Part shown: positions 35,799 through 49,000 of the stretch, one piece after another
Numbering within the stretch: position 1 is the stretch's first letter
How the letters are laid out: each line of letters starts with the position of its first letter
Assembly: GCA_002102555.1 (NCBI GenBank)
Contig: MCFL01000002.1
Coordinates: 868,001 to 932,000 of the forward strand
DNA: 64,000 bases
From: Catenaria anguillulae PL171
Taxonomy: Eukaryota; Blastocladiomycota; Blastocladiomycetes; Blastocladiales; Catenariaceae
Direction of reading: 5' to 3'
The notes under the pieces: generated by a model
Database searches by the model: none
Seen by the model: only the letters and a program-made list of their open reading frames with translations
Told to the model about the DNA's origin: nothing
Translations under genes and position numbers: made by a program

Positions 35799-36214
35799 AC
35801 GTGTACATTTCCGCACAATGTAGATACTCTGACTTTACAGACGGCTGTACGGTTCCTGTTTCGTTCTGACTCAAGAATGTTGAACGTCGTGTCAGTCTAC
35901 GTCAATCCAATCGGATCGTTAATGTTTTGTTTCACGGTATGCAGGTGATCAAGCTCACTACAGCGGCGGGAGAATTGGTGGGAAATGGTGAGGAGTGGAA
36001 GCAACCACATCGACCGGGGTTGAGCAAGAGCAGACAGATGTGGGAATAGAAACGATCGGGATTGAAGCACGCTGAGTGGACACAGAAACGACAGGAATAT
36101 ACAGGACTTGGGGAGGATATCAGGGGTACATGACACTGACGATGAAATAAAAAATGGAACAAACAGAAATAGTCTGGAAATGAGAAATGACACTTACAAA
36201 CGCAAAGCACCAGC
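35799..36214. other. Convergent intergenic region
   Basis: This is the shared 3' flank of EIF1AD (+) and the sensor-kinase-like gene (-). No gene is seen. Confidence 0.4.
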
Positions 36215-39189
36215 TCAGACACTCGAATCCGAGTGTGATGAGTCAGATGCCCAACACTCTTGCGCGCCTGACCGAATCTGGCAATCATTTCCAAGCGGCA
36301 CCACCAAATCAAACCCGCCATGGACTTCATTCACGTGCGACAAGAGCAGCGTCCCACCAACGGGCGCAATCAGCGTCGACACCGTGACCATGGTAAGCAG
36401 CATGGCGGCATGCATGAGGTCACCAATGTACTCTGGCCTTGAATCACCGCCACACCATTCTTTGCCAGTGGACGTCGACAACAACAACTCGCGGCCACGT
36501 GCACCTTTGGCTGCCTGGCAAACGAGGAACCGAGACACGGAACTTTCGGGCGGAATCCACATGGCACCGCGACAGTGCAATGTCAACTTGTTTTGCTGTC
36601 GATTGACAATGGGCTCGATCCAGGACTGGGCAGTCGGACGGGTGGCATAGGTTGCGACGCGCACGAGTTTGGGAATGGCTGTGGCCAGCACGGTGGGAAC
36701 CGCGCCACGGAGATGCCAGCAGCCGCATTCTTGCAGATGAAGCTGGACGTTACGGAGGCCCAGGTTTGGAGCAACGTCGGAAATGGCCGACTGAACGACA
36801 CTTGATGGATTGATCCAGGCATTGAGGTTGGGTGGTGAAGGGGTTGGCGGCGGCGAAGATGGGAGGAGGCACACGGGAAGTCGAGGTGGGACAGGGCTAG
36901 CAACTTGCTGATTGATAACGACTTGGGCAGTATTGGTCATCATGCACATTGAGAGGGATATTGTCCGTTGAGTTCGGCTAAGGGGATCATTGTCAAGCAT
37001 GGGATTGCGCAACGGCGATGAGATTGCGGCTGCGGCCACAGAGACGACACGATCAATCAAGGCGAAATAGGTGGGAAAGTCGTTCGTGAGGAATGCGAGA
37101 AACTGTGATAAGGCTCGGTTGTCCGCGCTTGTCGTTTGGTGGGCTGACAACTGCTCATCCAACGCCCTGGCTTGCTCTGTCAAGTCGTGAAGCACAATGA
37201 CTTGGCGAATAGGACAAGACGCGGCCGCGTTAGTTGATGCCACCGATTCCGAGACGACCACCTCCAGCGTGGATTTGCATGCTGTTGAGTCGTCATACTT
37301 GCTCGATTGGTGCTTGCCGGCCGCAAGATCGCATGCACCCAAAGACGTCGCAGATACCCTGCGTCGATGCGGCAAAATCAAGTCTGGGGGCAGAATTCCG
37401 CAAGATGCAGCCTCGGAAACATGCACCTGCGACCCAACGTGGCCGCACCTGAGCTGATACTCGACGGCCTTGGCGTTCAATCCCGACAGATACCCCAACC
37501 GATCAACAATCATGAGCGGATCTGGAAACGACTGGACAATGGTTGCCGAATACTTGCGAAGCGAATGCGCCAGTGCCCGTCGATGGCGAACATGCCGGCC
37601 CATGTACCTCGCATGCAGCAAATCTAAAACGCCTCGGCGAACAAGTTCGGAAATCACAAGCGTGGCAGCCAACAGAACCGCGAGCATGACGTATGGCCAA
37701 GGCGTGCGAAAATCACGTCGCGTGAGATTCGTTGCCGTACAGGAAACAATCCATGGACGATCCACAACAGAGACGTGGCGATGGACAGAGTGGGAATCAT
37801 CGAAACGAGTTGAACCAACTGGCGAGTCGCTCATGAGCTCAACTCCCAACAATTCGTCAACGACGCGGAGTTGCATGGACCCTATGGCGCCACGGGACAG
37901 GGTCCGACGCATCGCAAGTTGAGTTTCAATGAGAATGTAGGCGACCCAGACGGTAAAGTGGGACACGTTCATGTTGGCGAGTGAGCGAGTCAGCACCATG
38001 CGTTCCGCAGCAGACAGCGTCTTTTCATTGGTCAAGGATTCGCTGAGTGAAAGCACGGGTCGGTCCTTGGATAAAGATTCGCGCACGGAATCGGCAAGAG
38101 ACGTGACGGCGAGGAGGTTGTGGCCCAATGGCCGGACATATCCGTGGACTTGGTTGGGAAATGGAACCCTGAGCACGTATTGCATCGAGTCAGTAATCGC
38201 TCTTCCAGCAAATCTCGAATTTGGGTACTTCGAAACTCCTCACCGAAGGACAACTGGGGCGGCAGCGCCAAGCTCGATGGCGACGTTGTCGTCGTCCACG
38301 ACACTGATGTTGTAGGTTGACTCGACTTGTGGAACCATCGCGCGGTCGACAAGCGGGCTAAAGCTGAGACCATCGCTAATCGTCCACGGGCCGTTTGTAT
38401 CAAGCGTATACTTGGCCATGGTACCTTTGATGCGTACCATGTCACGAGCTTGGGTCAGTATTGTTCCGGTGGATCAAAGGGAAGATGACACGAAAAGCAC
38501 CATTGGTAATGTCAGAAACTGTTCGCATATACCCGGCCAAGTCTTCAATCTGCAGAGAAATGGAGACGTCAATCCTCAGTCAGGTTTAAAAGGAATTGCA
38601 GATACCTCACATATGTAACGAGGTTGGTAGCAAAGTCCAAGCTCAGCATGTCAGCAAGCGACCCACAGCGCCGACTCAGGTCTGACCTCAAGTGCGTCGT
38701 GGGTCCCTGGTGAGCCCAAAGGAAGAGCGGTAATATCAAGCCTACATGGGAGTTGAAACGTACAGTTGCAAGCATGTGAGTGCGCATGTCGAGACAGCGC
38801 CAGAAGTCGAGCATATAAATGTACATACCCAAACCGACAAGAATAACAAGGCAAGCAATCCCACTGCGATCAAATCCTGTCGATGCGCCCATACTTGCAT
38901 CCACGCGCCAGATGGCTCCACGTGCTCCAGTGTACTGTGGTGCGCAACTTGCTTGCCGGAAATACCAAGGTGCCGCAATATCGAAGGATCCATCTCTGGA
39001 AATTCGACGGAGCCAGCAGACAGACCGTGGCGACGTGGCAAGTCGAAGGCAATTGGCGATATGATGCCATTTGCGCCTTGTGAACGCACATAAGTTGGTG
39101 GCGGCAGCAGGGTCAGAGAACTCTGTCGAACGTGGCAAAGTCGCGCAAATACCAAGGCTCAGGTCCAGGATCTTCTTGAACCCTTGCAT
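36215..39189 (-). CDS. Sensor with CHASE-like, PAS-like and degenerate histidine-kinase core
   Basis: The N-terminus (ATG at 39189) has a membrane helix (ACLVILVGLGMYIYML), then a probable extracellular CHASE-type domain of about 300 residues, a second helix (YVMLAVLLAATLVISEL at about 37690), a PAS-like segment (IVQSFPDPLMIVDRLGYLSG) and a core laid out like HisKA plus HATPase. The phosphoacceptor box, normally SHEIRTPL, reads TNDFPTYF, so the His is gone. The ATPase N-box region (PKLVRVATYAT) lacks the usual paired Asn, and no DxGxG box is visible, although the end keeps a GGTLLLS...FDLVVPLG pattern. No receiver domain follows. Introns are likely at 38169-38243 (75 bp) and at about 38550-38606; a frame change lies near 38470. 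The last 656 residues are in one unbroken frame. It probably senses a signal but cannot autophosphorylate in the normal way. Confidence 0.65.
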
Positions 39190-40942
39190 GATTGAGGTTC
39201 CTTGGTCGATTGGAGCTCGGTGTTGTTCTGGCTGGCTGGGCTGGCTGGCTGCTGGGAACTTTTCGTTCCCCTTAGTGGGCTCGGATCGAGTGCATAATTG
39301 CTGAGGATACCTATTGGCTTGATATGGATGTGGAGATGGCGCCCCGGTGCGATTGCCCCGAGTTTGCTCATAGTGACAGTATCAATCAAGGTTCAACATT
39401 GGACCAACTGCTTCTCGACATGCAGCGCATGTGCACTCGTTATTCCGTTCTTGCGCAGGGTTGCTGCATCGACCTCGCGTTGATCCGCTGATCATATTGT
39501 GGCTGGTGCTAAGGTGAGACATCTGCATCGGCGGAGGCACACCACATGTCCCCATGTCCTCGTGGCCGGCATTGAGCCTTGCTCCAGACAGAGCTCCCGC
39601 ACTTGTTGCTGTTAGCCTCGAATCCAAAATGTTCCAAGGTGAGCTAGCAACATCTTTATTCTTCTCGTTCAAGTGTCGCGGCGAGCCGGCGACTGGTTTC
39701 CCGCTGCATGATCACTGCCAACTGCTCATTTCGAAATTGTTTCCCGACTGTCCAAGGCTTTCCAATTCCAACTTCCGACCATGTTTTTCCGACCATTGTG
39801 TGGTCGGGTGTTGATGGTTTGGTTCAAACATAAAGGAGCAATAAGAAGGGGAAAGAATGGGCCTCATTTACTATCTAGCGTGATTCCAACGAAATTCATC
39901 ATTATTGAATCTGATGTCCCTATTCGTTTAACGTTCTATTCATCGGCCACCACTGCGTCCGAACAGGCAGCGGACAAGTGGAGCTAAGAACAGCAAGCTG
40001 GGAAAGAAGCACGGAGTTCGAGTCACAGAGCATGGATGGACAGCGGGACGGTTGAGCGCAGTTTCATTGGTTGATATCGATTCGGAATGGATGGAAGCTG
40101 CTCAATTGAGGGTGAACGAAAATGGACCCCGTGCACAAGGTGCTTTTGGGCGGTTGCAATGTCAGTAAGTAAGAGGCAACCGTCTCGTTCTTTCCAGTCT
40201 TTGAAGGGGCGTGATGAGCGTGGGAACCTTCACGTGATGTGTTGCCATGAAGAACCGCTGGTGTTCCAGCCACCAACATCCTTTGGCTTCCTGGCCGGCC
40301 CATCGACGGCCGACGACGCTCATCCTCCCCGTCCCCCGATGGCCCCGAGTGCAACCAACCCGACCTCGCTGTGCCTCAATCGCTGGCCCGACACTGAGTG
40401 AGCACACGCGACTGACCGTAACATCGATTCCGCCTCATTGACTGTGTTGACCGCACTTTCCATTTTGCTGCCAAGACAGCCAGCCCACCACAATCGTCCA
40501 GACTTGAACCCGTACGTCCTTGTCTTTTTCCTCGACGCAACCGTCGTGTCGTGGCCCTCTGGGCCAAATTTCTCTCGGCTGATTCATCCAATGCCACTGC
40601 TTGCCTGGTCTGCCCGTCTCGCCGTGCGACGTCGAGCCGTCCCGTGACGGCACCAGCGGGAGGGGGCGACACGTGTGGGTTGGAGAGGGGGAGACGCATG
40701 CTGGGCGTGTCGTGAAATCGGACTGACTGGCTACTAACGTGCGGCTCTTGCAATTGCCGTCGCATTCACACTAGGCAGAGACGGCCTCTCCTATTGGCCA
40801 TCGCCCCTTCTCGAATCGACTCGACTCAACTCGATCTCAAGCACCAAGCACTTTCCGGTCGGGAGCTTTCCTTGCCCGTTCCTGGACGTTCCTGGACGGT
40901 CGCGTTCTTATCACGTCCCGAAAGATTCTTGCTCGGCTCGGC
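39190..40942. other. Long divergent intergenic region
   Basis: This covers 1.75 kb between two divergent genes. Frames of 60-130 residues occur on both strands but none shows a domain or splice continuation. From about 40800 to 40940 there are TCGACTCGACTCAACTCGA and CGTTCCTGGACGTTCCTGGACG short repeats, in the likely promoter of the next gene. Confidence 0.4.
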
Positions 40943-43900
40943 ATGACGCAACCGCCGCTTTCACCTGCAACTGCCGCCGGCGTTGGTGTCCGTACCGACG
41001 CCATCCTCCACATGGCCGGTCACGAATCGGCCAAGGCCCCAGCACAGGATCAAGCCGACGAGTATCACGTCGATGCCATGATCACGATCAAGTGCAACAT
41101 GGCGCCGCCGCGTCCGACAACAACGCTGACGGCGTGGGCGACGCTGGCCAGCATCAGCAGCTTGGCGACGATGCACAAGCTGCAGCTGCAGCGGCCGCGG
41201 CTGCTGCTGCCGCCTTTGCCAATCCGGAATGGGCCGCGGCCGCGGCTGCGGCTGCCGCTGCGGCTGCCATGATGGGATACCCAAACTACAACCCGTATGC
41301 CGCCGGATGGCCTGCCGCCGCTATCCAACAACATGCCCAGCAGCAACAGCAACAGGAGCAGGAACAGCCCGACTCGAGCTCTACCAACTTGCCCCAATCG
41401 CACTCGGGCGATTCATTTGAGCAACATCACCACCAACAGCACTATCATCAGCAGCACGGTGCTGGCGTTGCGGGTGGTATCATCGATTCCGACTTGGCCG
41501 ACATGGACCTGCAATCACACGATCCGTCGGGTGGTGGCGCAGGTGTCGCTGACCATGACCTGTCTTCGTCGCTGACGCCTGCTCCAGCGTCCGCTGACTC
41601 GCTCAACAACTCAAACGACACTCAATCCCAAGCACAGATATCATCCGCCGTGCCCTCATCTTCCCACTCACTCGCGGACGACCTAGCCGATTCGACCACG
41701 GCACTCATCAACGACATTCTGCCGGGGCTGCCGGCGTCTCCCACTCAAGGCACCGAGGGGCACACATCTGCTTCCCAAGTCCCCTCGACTCCTCCTCCCA
41801 CCACCTCACACCCGGTGCCGGCATTTACGTCACCCAACTCTTACTTTGCCGCTTGGGCTAATACACCCGAGGCTCAACACCAAGGAGCCGCGGCTGCCGC
41901 AACAACGCCCGGCACATCCGCAGCAGCCATGGCTGCTGCTGCTGCCTTCTGGGGCGGTGGTGCCAGCAGCCCAACGCAACCGCCGCCGCCGCAGGCGCCG
42001 ACCCGTACGCGTCGTGGTACGCCGCACAAGCCGCGGCCATGGCCGCCGCCATGGGCATGAACCCGTACGCGGCTGCCGCGTCTGCAGGCGGTGCACACAA
42101 CCCGTTTGGTGCAGCTGCTGCCATTTTTGGCGGTGGCAGCGGCAGCAGCGGTGTTGCGCACGTTCCATTTGGCGCGGGCAAGTACTATGACCGGTCGTTG
42201 GCGCTTGCCGCGAGAAACGCGACACATCCGTATGCATCGGCCGCGGGTCGGGCAAGGCGGCCCCCGTCGCCAAAGAAGTATGTGCCGCCGCCGTTGCCGC
42301 TGCCCGCTGAGGTGATTGCGTCCGCGGCAGCAAAAGTCGTTTCGTCGGCCAACGTGTCGGAATCGGGCGAACAGGGCGAGCCGAGCGAGATTGGGGAGGT
42401 GATTGCTGAGCGCCCGGCATTTGTGATGCAGAGGAAGGAGGGGTTTGCAGAGGAAGACGATGCGGTTCACGGTGATCGCGATGTGGATATGGCAGATGTG
42501 TCGCCTCCAGCAGAGCAAGCACAGGATCAGGATCAAGCCGACCAAGGCGAGAATCGTGACGCGGCCATGGATGCCCAGATGGGCGGCTCCACATCGGCTA
42601 ATGACGACGAGCAATCTCGGCAACCCACTGAAGAGGCGGCAAGTGCACCGGTGAAGCAGGTTCGCGTTGTTGCCTTGTACATTTGGTTTAAACGACGACC
42701 CACTCACCCAAACATTCTTCTCGCATCAATAGGAACTGCCGTGGCGACCGACCCCAACTCTCCCGCCCCGCCGCGCCCATGTACCCCGCCAACCCCTATG
42801 GCTTTGGATACCCATACGGCTGGCCAGGCGTTTTCCCTGGCATGTACGGTGCCGCTCCACCGGCCGGCACAAACCCTGCGTCCGCTCTGGCCGTCAACAG
42901 TCCTGCCGCACAAGCCGCCGCTGCCGCTGCAGCCATGGCCGCCATGAACCCATACGCTGCCATGTTTGGCTACAATGCCGCTGCCGCTGCGGCCGCCAAT
43001 GGCGCCAATCCGGCGGCCGCCAACCCATATGCAAGCATGATGGCCGCATATGGAATGATGTCGCCGACTTCGGCCGAGTTTGCCACCGCCGCCGCCGCGG
43101 GCAACAATGCTGGTGCCGAGTACATGTCAAGCGGAGGCGCACCGCCGACCCAGCCTAGCGCAAGGAAGCCGCGCACGAGACGATCAACCGCTGCGCCTGC
43201 GAGGAAGCGCAAGGTGAGCAAGAAGACGGGCGAGGCGGATGCGAATGCCGAGGCAGCCATCGGTGATGGGCCCATGGCCACCGCAGGAACAGACGCGGCA
43301 GTTGGCGGCGCCGAGGCTGGTGCAGAGGGTGGCATGGATGACGAAGACGATACCGGGTCCATCAGGCACTATGTTGTGTTCAATTATGTCACGTACGAGC
43401 TCATGGTCCGGTCGTTGCGCGTGGATATGGGCTTCCCCGAGTTTGAGGACGAGGAGAGCATGGCCAATGCACCGTCCCGACGTACGCTCCACTCGTTTCC
43501 AATGTCTCTCGTTTATTCTCACATTCTACGTTGTATCCATTCAGACATTGAACTCCGCAACGCACACCACGAAGCCGGCGTCATGCGCAAAAAGTGGATT
43601 CGTCTCAAGGGCCGCATGGCCTACCACCCCGACCGGCCTCACCACCGGTGCCTCTCATGGAAGGACTGCAACTTGATTATTGCCCCGCAAGAGGACTGGG
43701 GCCACATTGTCATGGAGTGTCACATGATGGCTTCTCCCGAGGCCGAAGCACGGCGCTTGTCGGCTGCTGGTGGCGCCGGCGTCATTGCCGCGCTTCAGAG
43801 CGCGGCTGCGCATGCGGCAGCCATGGAAGAAGAAGGCGCGGCAGCTGCTGACGCAGAGCAAGGCCCGACCGACCAAGGTCAAGGTGAGGAACAGGGCGGT

Positions 43901-44960
43901 GAGGGTGCAGGTGCCGAGCAAGAGCCAAGTCATGCCGATGCGGATGCCCTTGTGCAAGGCGATGTCGACGAGGAGGAGGCGGGAGTTGTTCCGGCAAGTG
44001 CCGTGCTGGCAATGGCAACTCAAGACACCGAGGATGGGCAAGAGCAACTAGAAGCGGCGGCCGCGTATGCAACAAATGCACACGGGTTGATGGTGCCGCC
44101 TCCGCACAACTCGCTCAAGCAAACCTATATCTTGGTTTGTTGGCCATTTCATTTGTGGACGACGAGTCCGACCCTGGAACAGCACACTGACCCATTCTAT
44201 TTCTCATCTAACACAGATGAAGAAAACCTTCCAAACGCGTCGTTCCCGCTGCGGCATCCCGTACGAGATCATTGCATCGTACCTCTCACACTGCTCGGAA
44301 TGCCAAAACGCGCGCTTCCTCACACACCCATCGTCCCGTGTTCGTGGCCGTGCCCTGGCCCCTGGCGATCTTGGCATTCCCATGAACGAAGACGACATGC
44401 ACGATCATGACCACAACATGATGGACGAGGATGGGCACGATGGGTACGCCCATCATTTCGACAATGGCGACCAAGGTCAGCACGAGCACCGGCAGCAATA
44501 CGATCCCGATGCGTCGGGCGACCACGATCACGATCCGCAGCAACAGCACCAGCACATGACGGCCGACGACGCGAGCAGTGCGGCAGTCGATGCGCGTGCC
44601 GAGGCAGCGGCCATGGCGGCGCTGAATGCCATGGGCTTGTTGCCCGATATGTCTGCCATGCACCAACACGATCATCAGCTCGAGCAAGCCGAGCAACATC
44701 TTGCTGAAGAGCATTCTGAGGGGCATTATGGTGGCGACGAGGATCGGATGGATGTGGACGAAGTAGACATCCATGTGCATGTGGCGTCCGAGGCACGCAA
44801 GGCAGGTGTAGCGTTTGATTACGCGAGCCGAGGGAGACGTGAGGTGGACGAGGATTACGATGACGAGGGAGAGGAGGATGAAGTGCAAACGGGCACAAGT
44901 GTGTCCCTGCTCTTCTCGGACGCTGGGTCGGTCATGGATCAGCAGCCGCACGATGATTGA
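40943..44960 (+). CDS. Low-complexity protein with integrase-like H2C2 zinc-binding region (copy 1)
   Basis: The N-terminal half is extraordinarily rich in Ala (runs of 11-12), Gln, His, Pro and Asn-Pro-Tyr repeats. A basic patch (ARKPRTRRSTAAPARKRKV), likely nuclear targeting, comes next. The conserved C-terminal core begins RHYVVFNYVTYELMVRSLRV, continues MRKKWIRLKGR and HRCLSWKDCNLIIAPQEDW, and ends HNSLKQTY...TRRSRCGIPYEIIASYL and CSECQ. The spacing of His and CxxC at the end resembles the H2C2 zinc-binding domain that precedes retroelement integrases, but no integrase catalytic core follows. Introns are 42660-42732, 43482-43544 (63 bp, stop-free) and 44135-44216. One-base breaks occur near 41150, 42010 and 42780. 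The tail is His/Asp/Glu-rich. A chromatin or transcription role is inference. A paralog lies next at 46-49.7 kb. Confidence 0.65.
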
Positions 44961-46031
44961 TTGATGAGTGATTTGGGTTGGTTGTCAGCGCGGTGCTGCA
45001 GTATTTATTGTTTGTGAGTCATGTTTGTTGTTTTGTCTGTGTCTCGGCCTTGGCCTCTCGGTCCATCTGACAATGGATCTTTGTCTCTCTTGGTTCTTAT
45101 GTAACTTGAAGACACCCTTCTTTCAAGATCCTTGTGGTTTGCTTGGACCAGTCAGCTCGCCCACTCGGGCAGGCTACTCTCTGACTTCCAACAGTACCAC
45201 CATCCAAGTACAATTACCGTGGGCAGGAACAACTATGGTAAATATGTAGAGCGAGATGGGCGGGCGTGTTGGCACAACTGTTCTTGTAAGGCACTCAGCT
45301 TGCGCGCTCCCGCGGATTTCAGCTGTATTAGTTACAGGATCCCTGCATGATTACGTACACCCACACATTCACCGCACCAAGCTCGCCTTATAGTTCGCCA
45401 ACCCCAAGTGCTCAATTACTCTCACGAACTCTAAGCAAGTCCCTCGATCTGCCTCGACCCGTTCAAGCGCCGAAAGCCTGTTCCGGGGTCCACCGAGCTC
45501 CAGGTCAACTCAACTGAGCGCCCAGCTTAAACCTGAGCCACTATTCGTCATCAGGAACGCTTCACCTCGGCCTTCCTCGTCCGTATTCGTATTTACGTGG
45601 CAACCAGCCAAAGCGAACCAGCGAGCCATTGACTTCACAGTCAGCATCAGCAAGATATCAATTGTAGCCCTGCCTATTCGGCGCAGCACACCAAGGCGTC
45701 CTGGAGGCCAGCATTAAGCTACATGTATGTTTGACAGCCCCATCAACTGCCCCTGTTTTCCTTCTTACTCGTGCCAAAACTCATGCATGAGCTGAGCGAC
45801 TTATCGACAAGACTTGGGCATTTCCTTGTTCTTTCCGTGTCGGACCCTTCCCCCCTCCGCTCTCGCTTAAGCCATTGGCTGCCGCTGCCAACAGCCGATT
45901 TTGCTCGCATTAGTTGTTCCTTGATTGAATACTGCTGTCTTTGTTGCTTTTTCCCCATGGGAATGCTGCTCGATAGCTGATCGCGTTGCTGTCCCTCCTG
46001 CTGACTAATTTACCTTTGATAGGAAATAGCT
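44961..46031. other. Intergenic region between the two H2C2 genes
   Basis: No gene is seen in 1.07 kb. It should be the promoter and long 5' leader of the second copy; several CAACTCA/CTCAACT-type short motifs recur at 45410-45530. Confidence 0.4.
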
Positions 46032-49000
46032 ATGGATGCTCGCGTGGTTGCATTGCCAGGCCAAGGGGATGCCCTTTCATCGGTTGATCGAGAAGCTGAT
46101 CGAGGTGGTGTGGTATTTATCGAGGCGGTGGTCCCAGACAGGCTGGTGGCGCTAAGCGTGGGGGTTGGCACCCGCGGGATGCGACGTCATGGTGATGACA
46201 ACCAAACGCTTGCCGTCGTCGACGGAACAAAGAGTGGATTTGAGACTGTTGGCAATTTCCGCCCAGAGTGCGATGGTGGTCTAGACAAGGATGCCGGGGT
46301 GGCGGTACCAAATCAGATCGCTGACAGCAGTGTACGTAGTCAGCTGGGGGTCTCTGAAACCGAAACTGGTGCCGCAAACGGACCAGTCCGAGAGGCGGGA
46401 TGGCCAATGGTGAATTCGAACGGTGCATCCAGGATCGGCGGGATCGCAATCAGCCGAGTTCAAGAGAGTCGGGGTGGGTCGCCCGCGCAAGTCAAAGCTT
46501 GCAGTTGCCGTTGCAATTGCAGGCAACCAGTGGTGACGGTGGGTTGTGCGACTTGTGCCCGCGTGCAAGATGGGAGCGCTGATGACTACAGTGTGGCCGA
46601 GATGGCTGGCGCCGGCGCCCCTCCTGCCAGCCATGGTGACTCGTGTTCGTCGCCTGACGCGGCCAATTCCAGGTGTTCATCATCCATTGCAGCAGCCGGC
46701 ACCGTGGGCGACTTCAAGTTTTCGTCCAGAGCACATGATTCCTTTGCCACTTACCGAAACTACCATCACCGCCCCGCTCATCGTCACTCGCACTACGATC
46801 GCCAGCACCGGCACCAGCACCTTAAGCATCTCCCGTCGACTTATCGCCTCATTGGTGCCGGATCCGACCAGCCACTGCCTTGTGATGACGCAGGCATGTC
46901 ACACCAATCCCAGGTCCATCAACAAGCTTCGTCTGAAGGCGTGGAGCAGCAAGCATGCCCACAATCATCGACGCCTCAGCCCGCCCGCATTGACCAAGGC
47001 CCAGGACCAGGACCAGGACCAAAAGGCGTCGCCTTGCCTGATGATCATGGTCCCGGTGTGCGTGGGTCTTATTTCGGGCCAGACTATGGGCACGAGGGTC
47101 GAGGTCAAAGTTGGTCTGCGGCGGCAACAGCTTGGCCACCAGCAACCACGTGCACGACGTTAACGCGCGAGGGCCCCAGATTGCTGCCATCGTCTCGCGT
47201 TCCCCTGCATCAACACCCGCTTCATGCTTCTTTGGCCGACTCGTCACTGGCCGTTGATCGCACGACGCCCGATAATCATCGCTTCCATGGCAATGGCAAT
47301 GACCACAGCCAGCACTTGCCTCCGCCGACGCCACAGGGTCCCCATTCTCAGTACTCGTGTTCCGCCCATGCGTCGACCTACTCAAACCAAAGTCATCCCC
47401 AAGGCTATCCGTATACTCATCCACATCCACATCCACGCCAGTATCCGCACCGCGATCACTCAATGACGCAACAACCACCGCCCTATAATCACCACCCGCC
47501 GCAGCATCACTTTGCAGCGAACCCGTATTCTGGGCCGCCCGGTCGGTACCCTCGTCGGTACCCGCCTTATCCGGGTACCCGACCAGAGATTCCACCAGTG
47601 CCAGTCGACATTGCACCCAATGACCCCTACTCATTTCCGCCGCAGCCTTCTCCATACCCGCAATACCCGCCTCATCAGCCTGCTCCTTGGCCTCATCAAG
47701 GGCATCATGCCCATCGTCCACCGCCTGGATCGTATCCACCTTGGCCGGCCGACGATCTGTACCACCCACAGCCAATGCCACCACGGCCGCTACATGCGCC
47801 CGATATCCCAGATCCGTACGGCGGTGGTCCAACTCGTGGCCCACCGCCGCATTATTCCTACGCCGCTGGCCCGTATCCACATCACCATGGGTACCACCCG
47901 CATCCGCTGCCGCTGCCGCCGCTTCGCAGCAGCCACCAGTATAGGAACAGCGCCGTGTTTGCCGATGCTGCCAGTGCTTCAGGCACGTACCCGTACCCAG
48001 TGGCTGGGAGTGACATGAGCGTTGGCGGTGCGCGCCCGCACATCGGGGCTGCGCACGGTTCGGCTCACATGCCCCATTTGCAAGCTGTCGGCGAGCATGA
48101 TGAGGCGTGTGATAGTCGTGACGAGACGGACCAGCGTGAAGGTGAGGTGGAAGAACAATCTGTGCTCGTGGATCGGCTGCCGCCCATTTCGACAAAAAGT
48201 GCGAGTGCTGCCAATGGTCGCGAGCTTGGTCTGCACATTCCTTTTGTCTTGGGGCACCATTTGTCTTCGCGTTCATTGCTGCTCACCAATGATTGATTTC
48301 ACGTTTCCATTTACTAGCTCATGACGCTTTGACTGATCCAACAGATGACAGGGGTAACGTTGTATCTCCGAGGGCTTGGCTCGTGCACCCTATGTCCGCA
48401 GACAACAAGGGTGCGTCGCGTCCCCCGCCTATTCCGTATTCCGCCGAATACCCGCCCAACGACACCAGTCCTGTGCAACGGCCCCAATTCGCCGACTCGT
48501 TGCCAAACCAACCAGGCACTCCCGCACCGGCGTCCACCCAGCGGCCAACGCCCGGCCACGTCCCTGGCATAGGTGGCCAACTTCCACCCGGCCCTCAGTT
48601 TGGATTCAACGGACCCGCAGGGTACCTGGGATTCGATCACTTGTTCCCAGGTGGAAATCCATTGCTTCGGGTTCGTTTCTGTGGCCCCGCTGTTGATCCC
48701 CTTTAACGGACATGAATTCGCTCACACCTCGCTTTATCCTCCACAAATTGCTCGCCAACTCGTGTAGCGCCGCGATTACTTTGTCTTCACGGCCATCACT
48801 TACGAACTCATGGTGCGCGCTATCCGCGTGGACCGCAACCTTCCCGAATATCCCGAGGGCATTGAGCACGCCATCTCATCATCCGTCGCGCTGACAGCGG
48901 CACATCATCCTGCGGGCCTGACGCGCAAAAAGTGGATTAGGCTCAAGGGCAGGTTGGAGTTGCACGCGGACCGTGGGCCGCGGAGGTGCTTGACGTGGAA

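Noticed and set aside
41150-41280. GCN repeats read as a simple-sequence repeat expansion
   Set aside because: The tract uses mixed Ala codons within an open frame (GCA, GCT, GCC, GCG), so it is a coding poly-Ala region rather than a pure triplet repeat.
46849-48276. 475-residue open frame antisense to the His/Pro-rich exon of the second H2C2 gene
   Set aside because: Its His/Ala/Arg composition is what the complement of the P/H/Y-rich sense frame produces; the sense strand leads into the conserved core through good splice sites.
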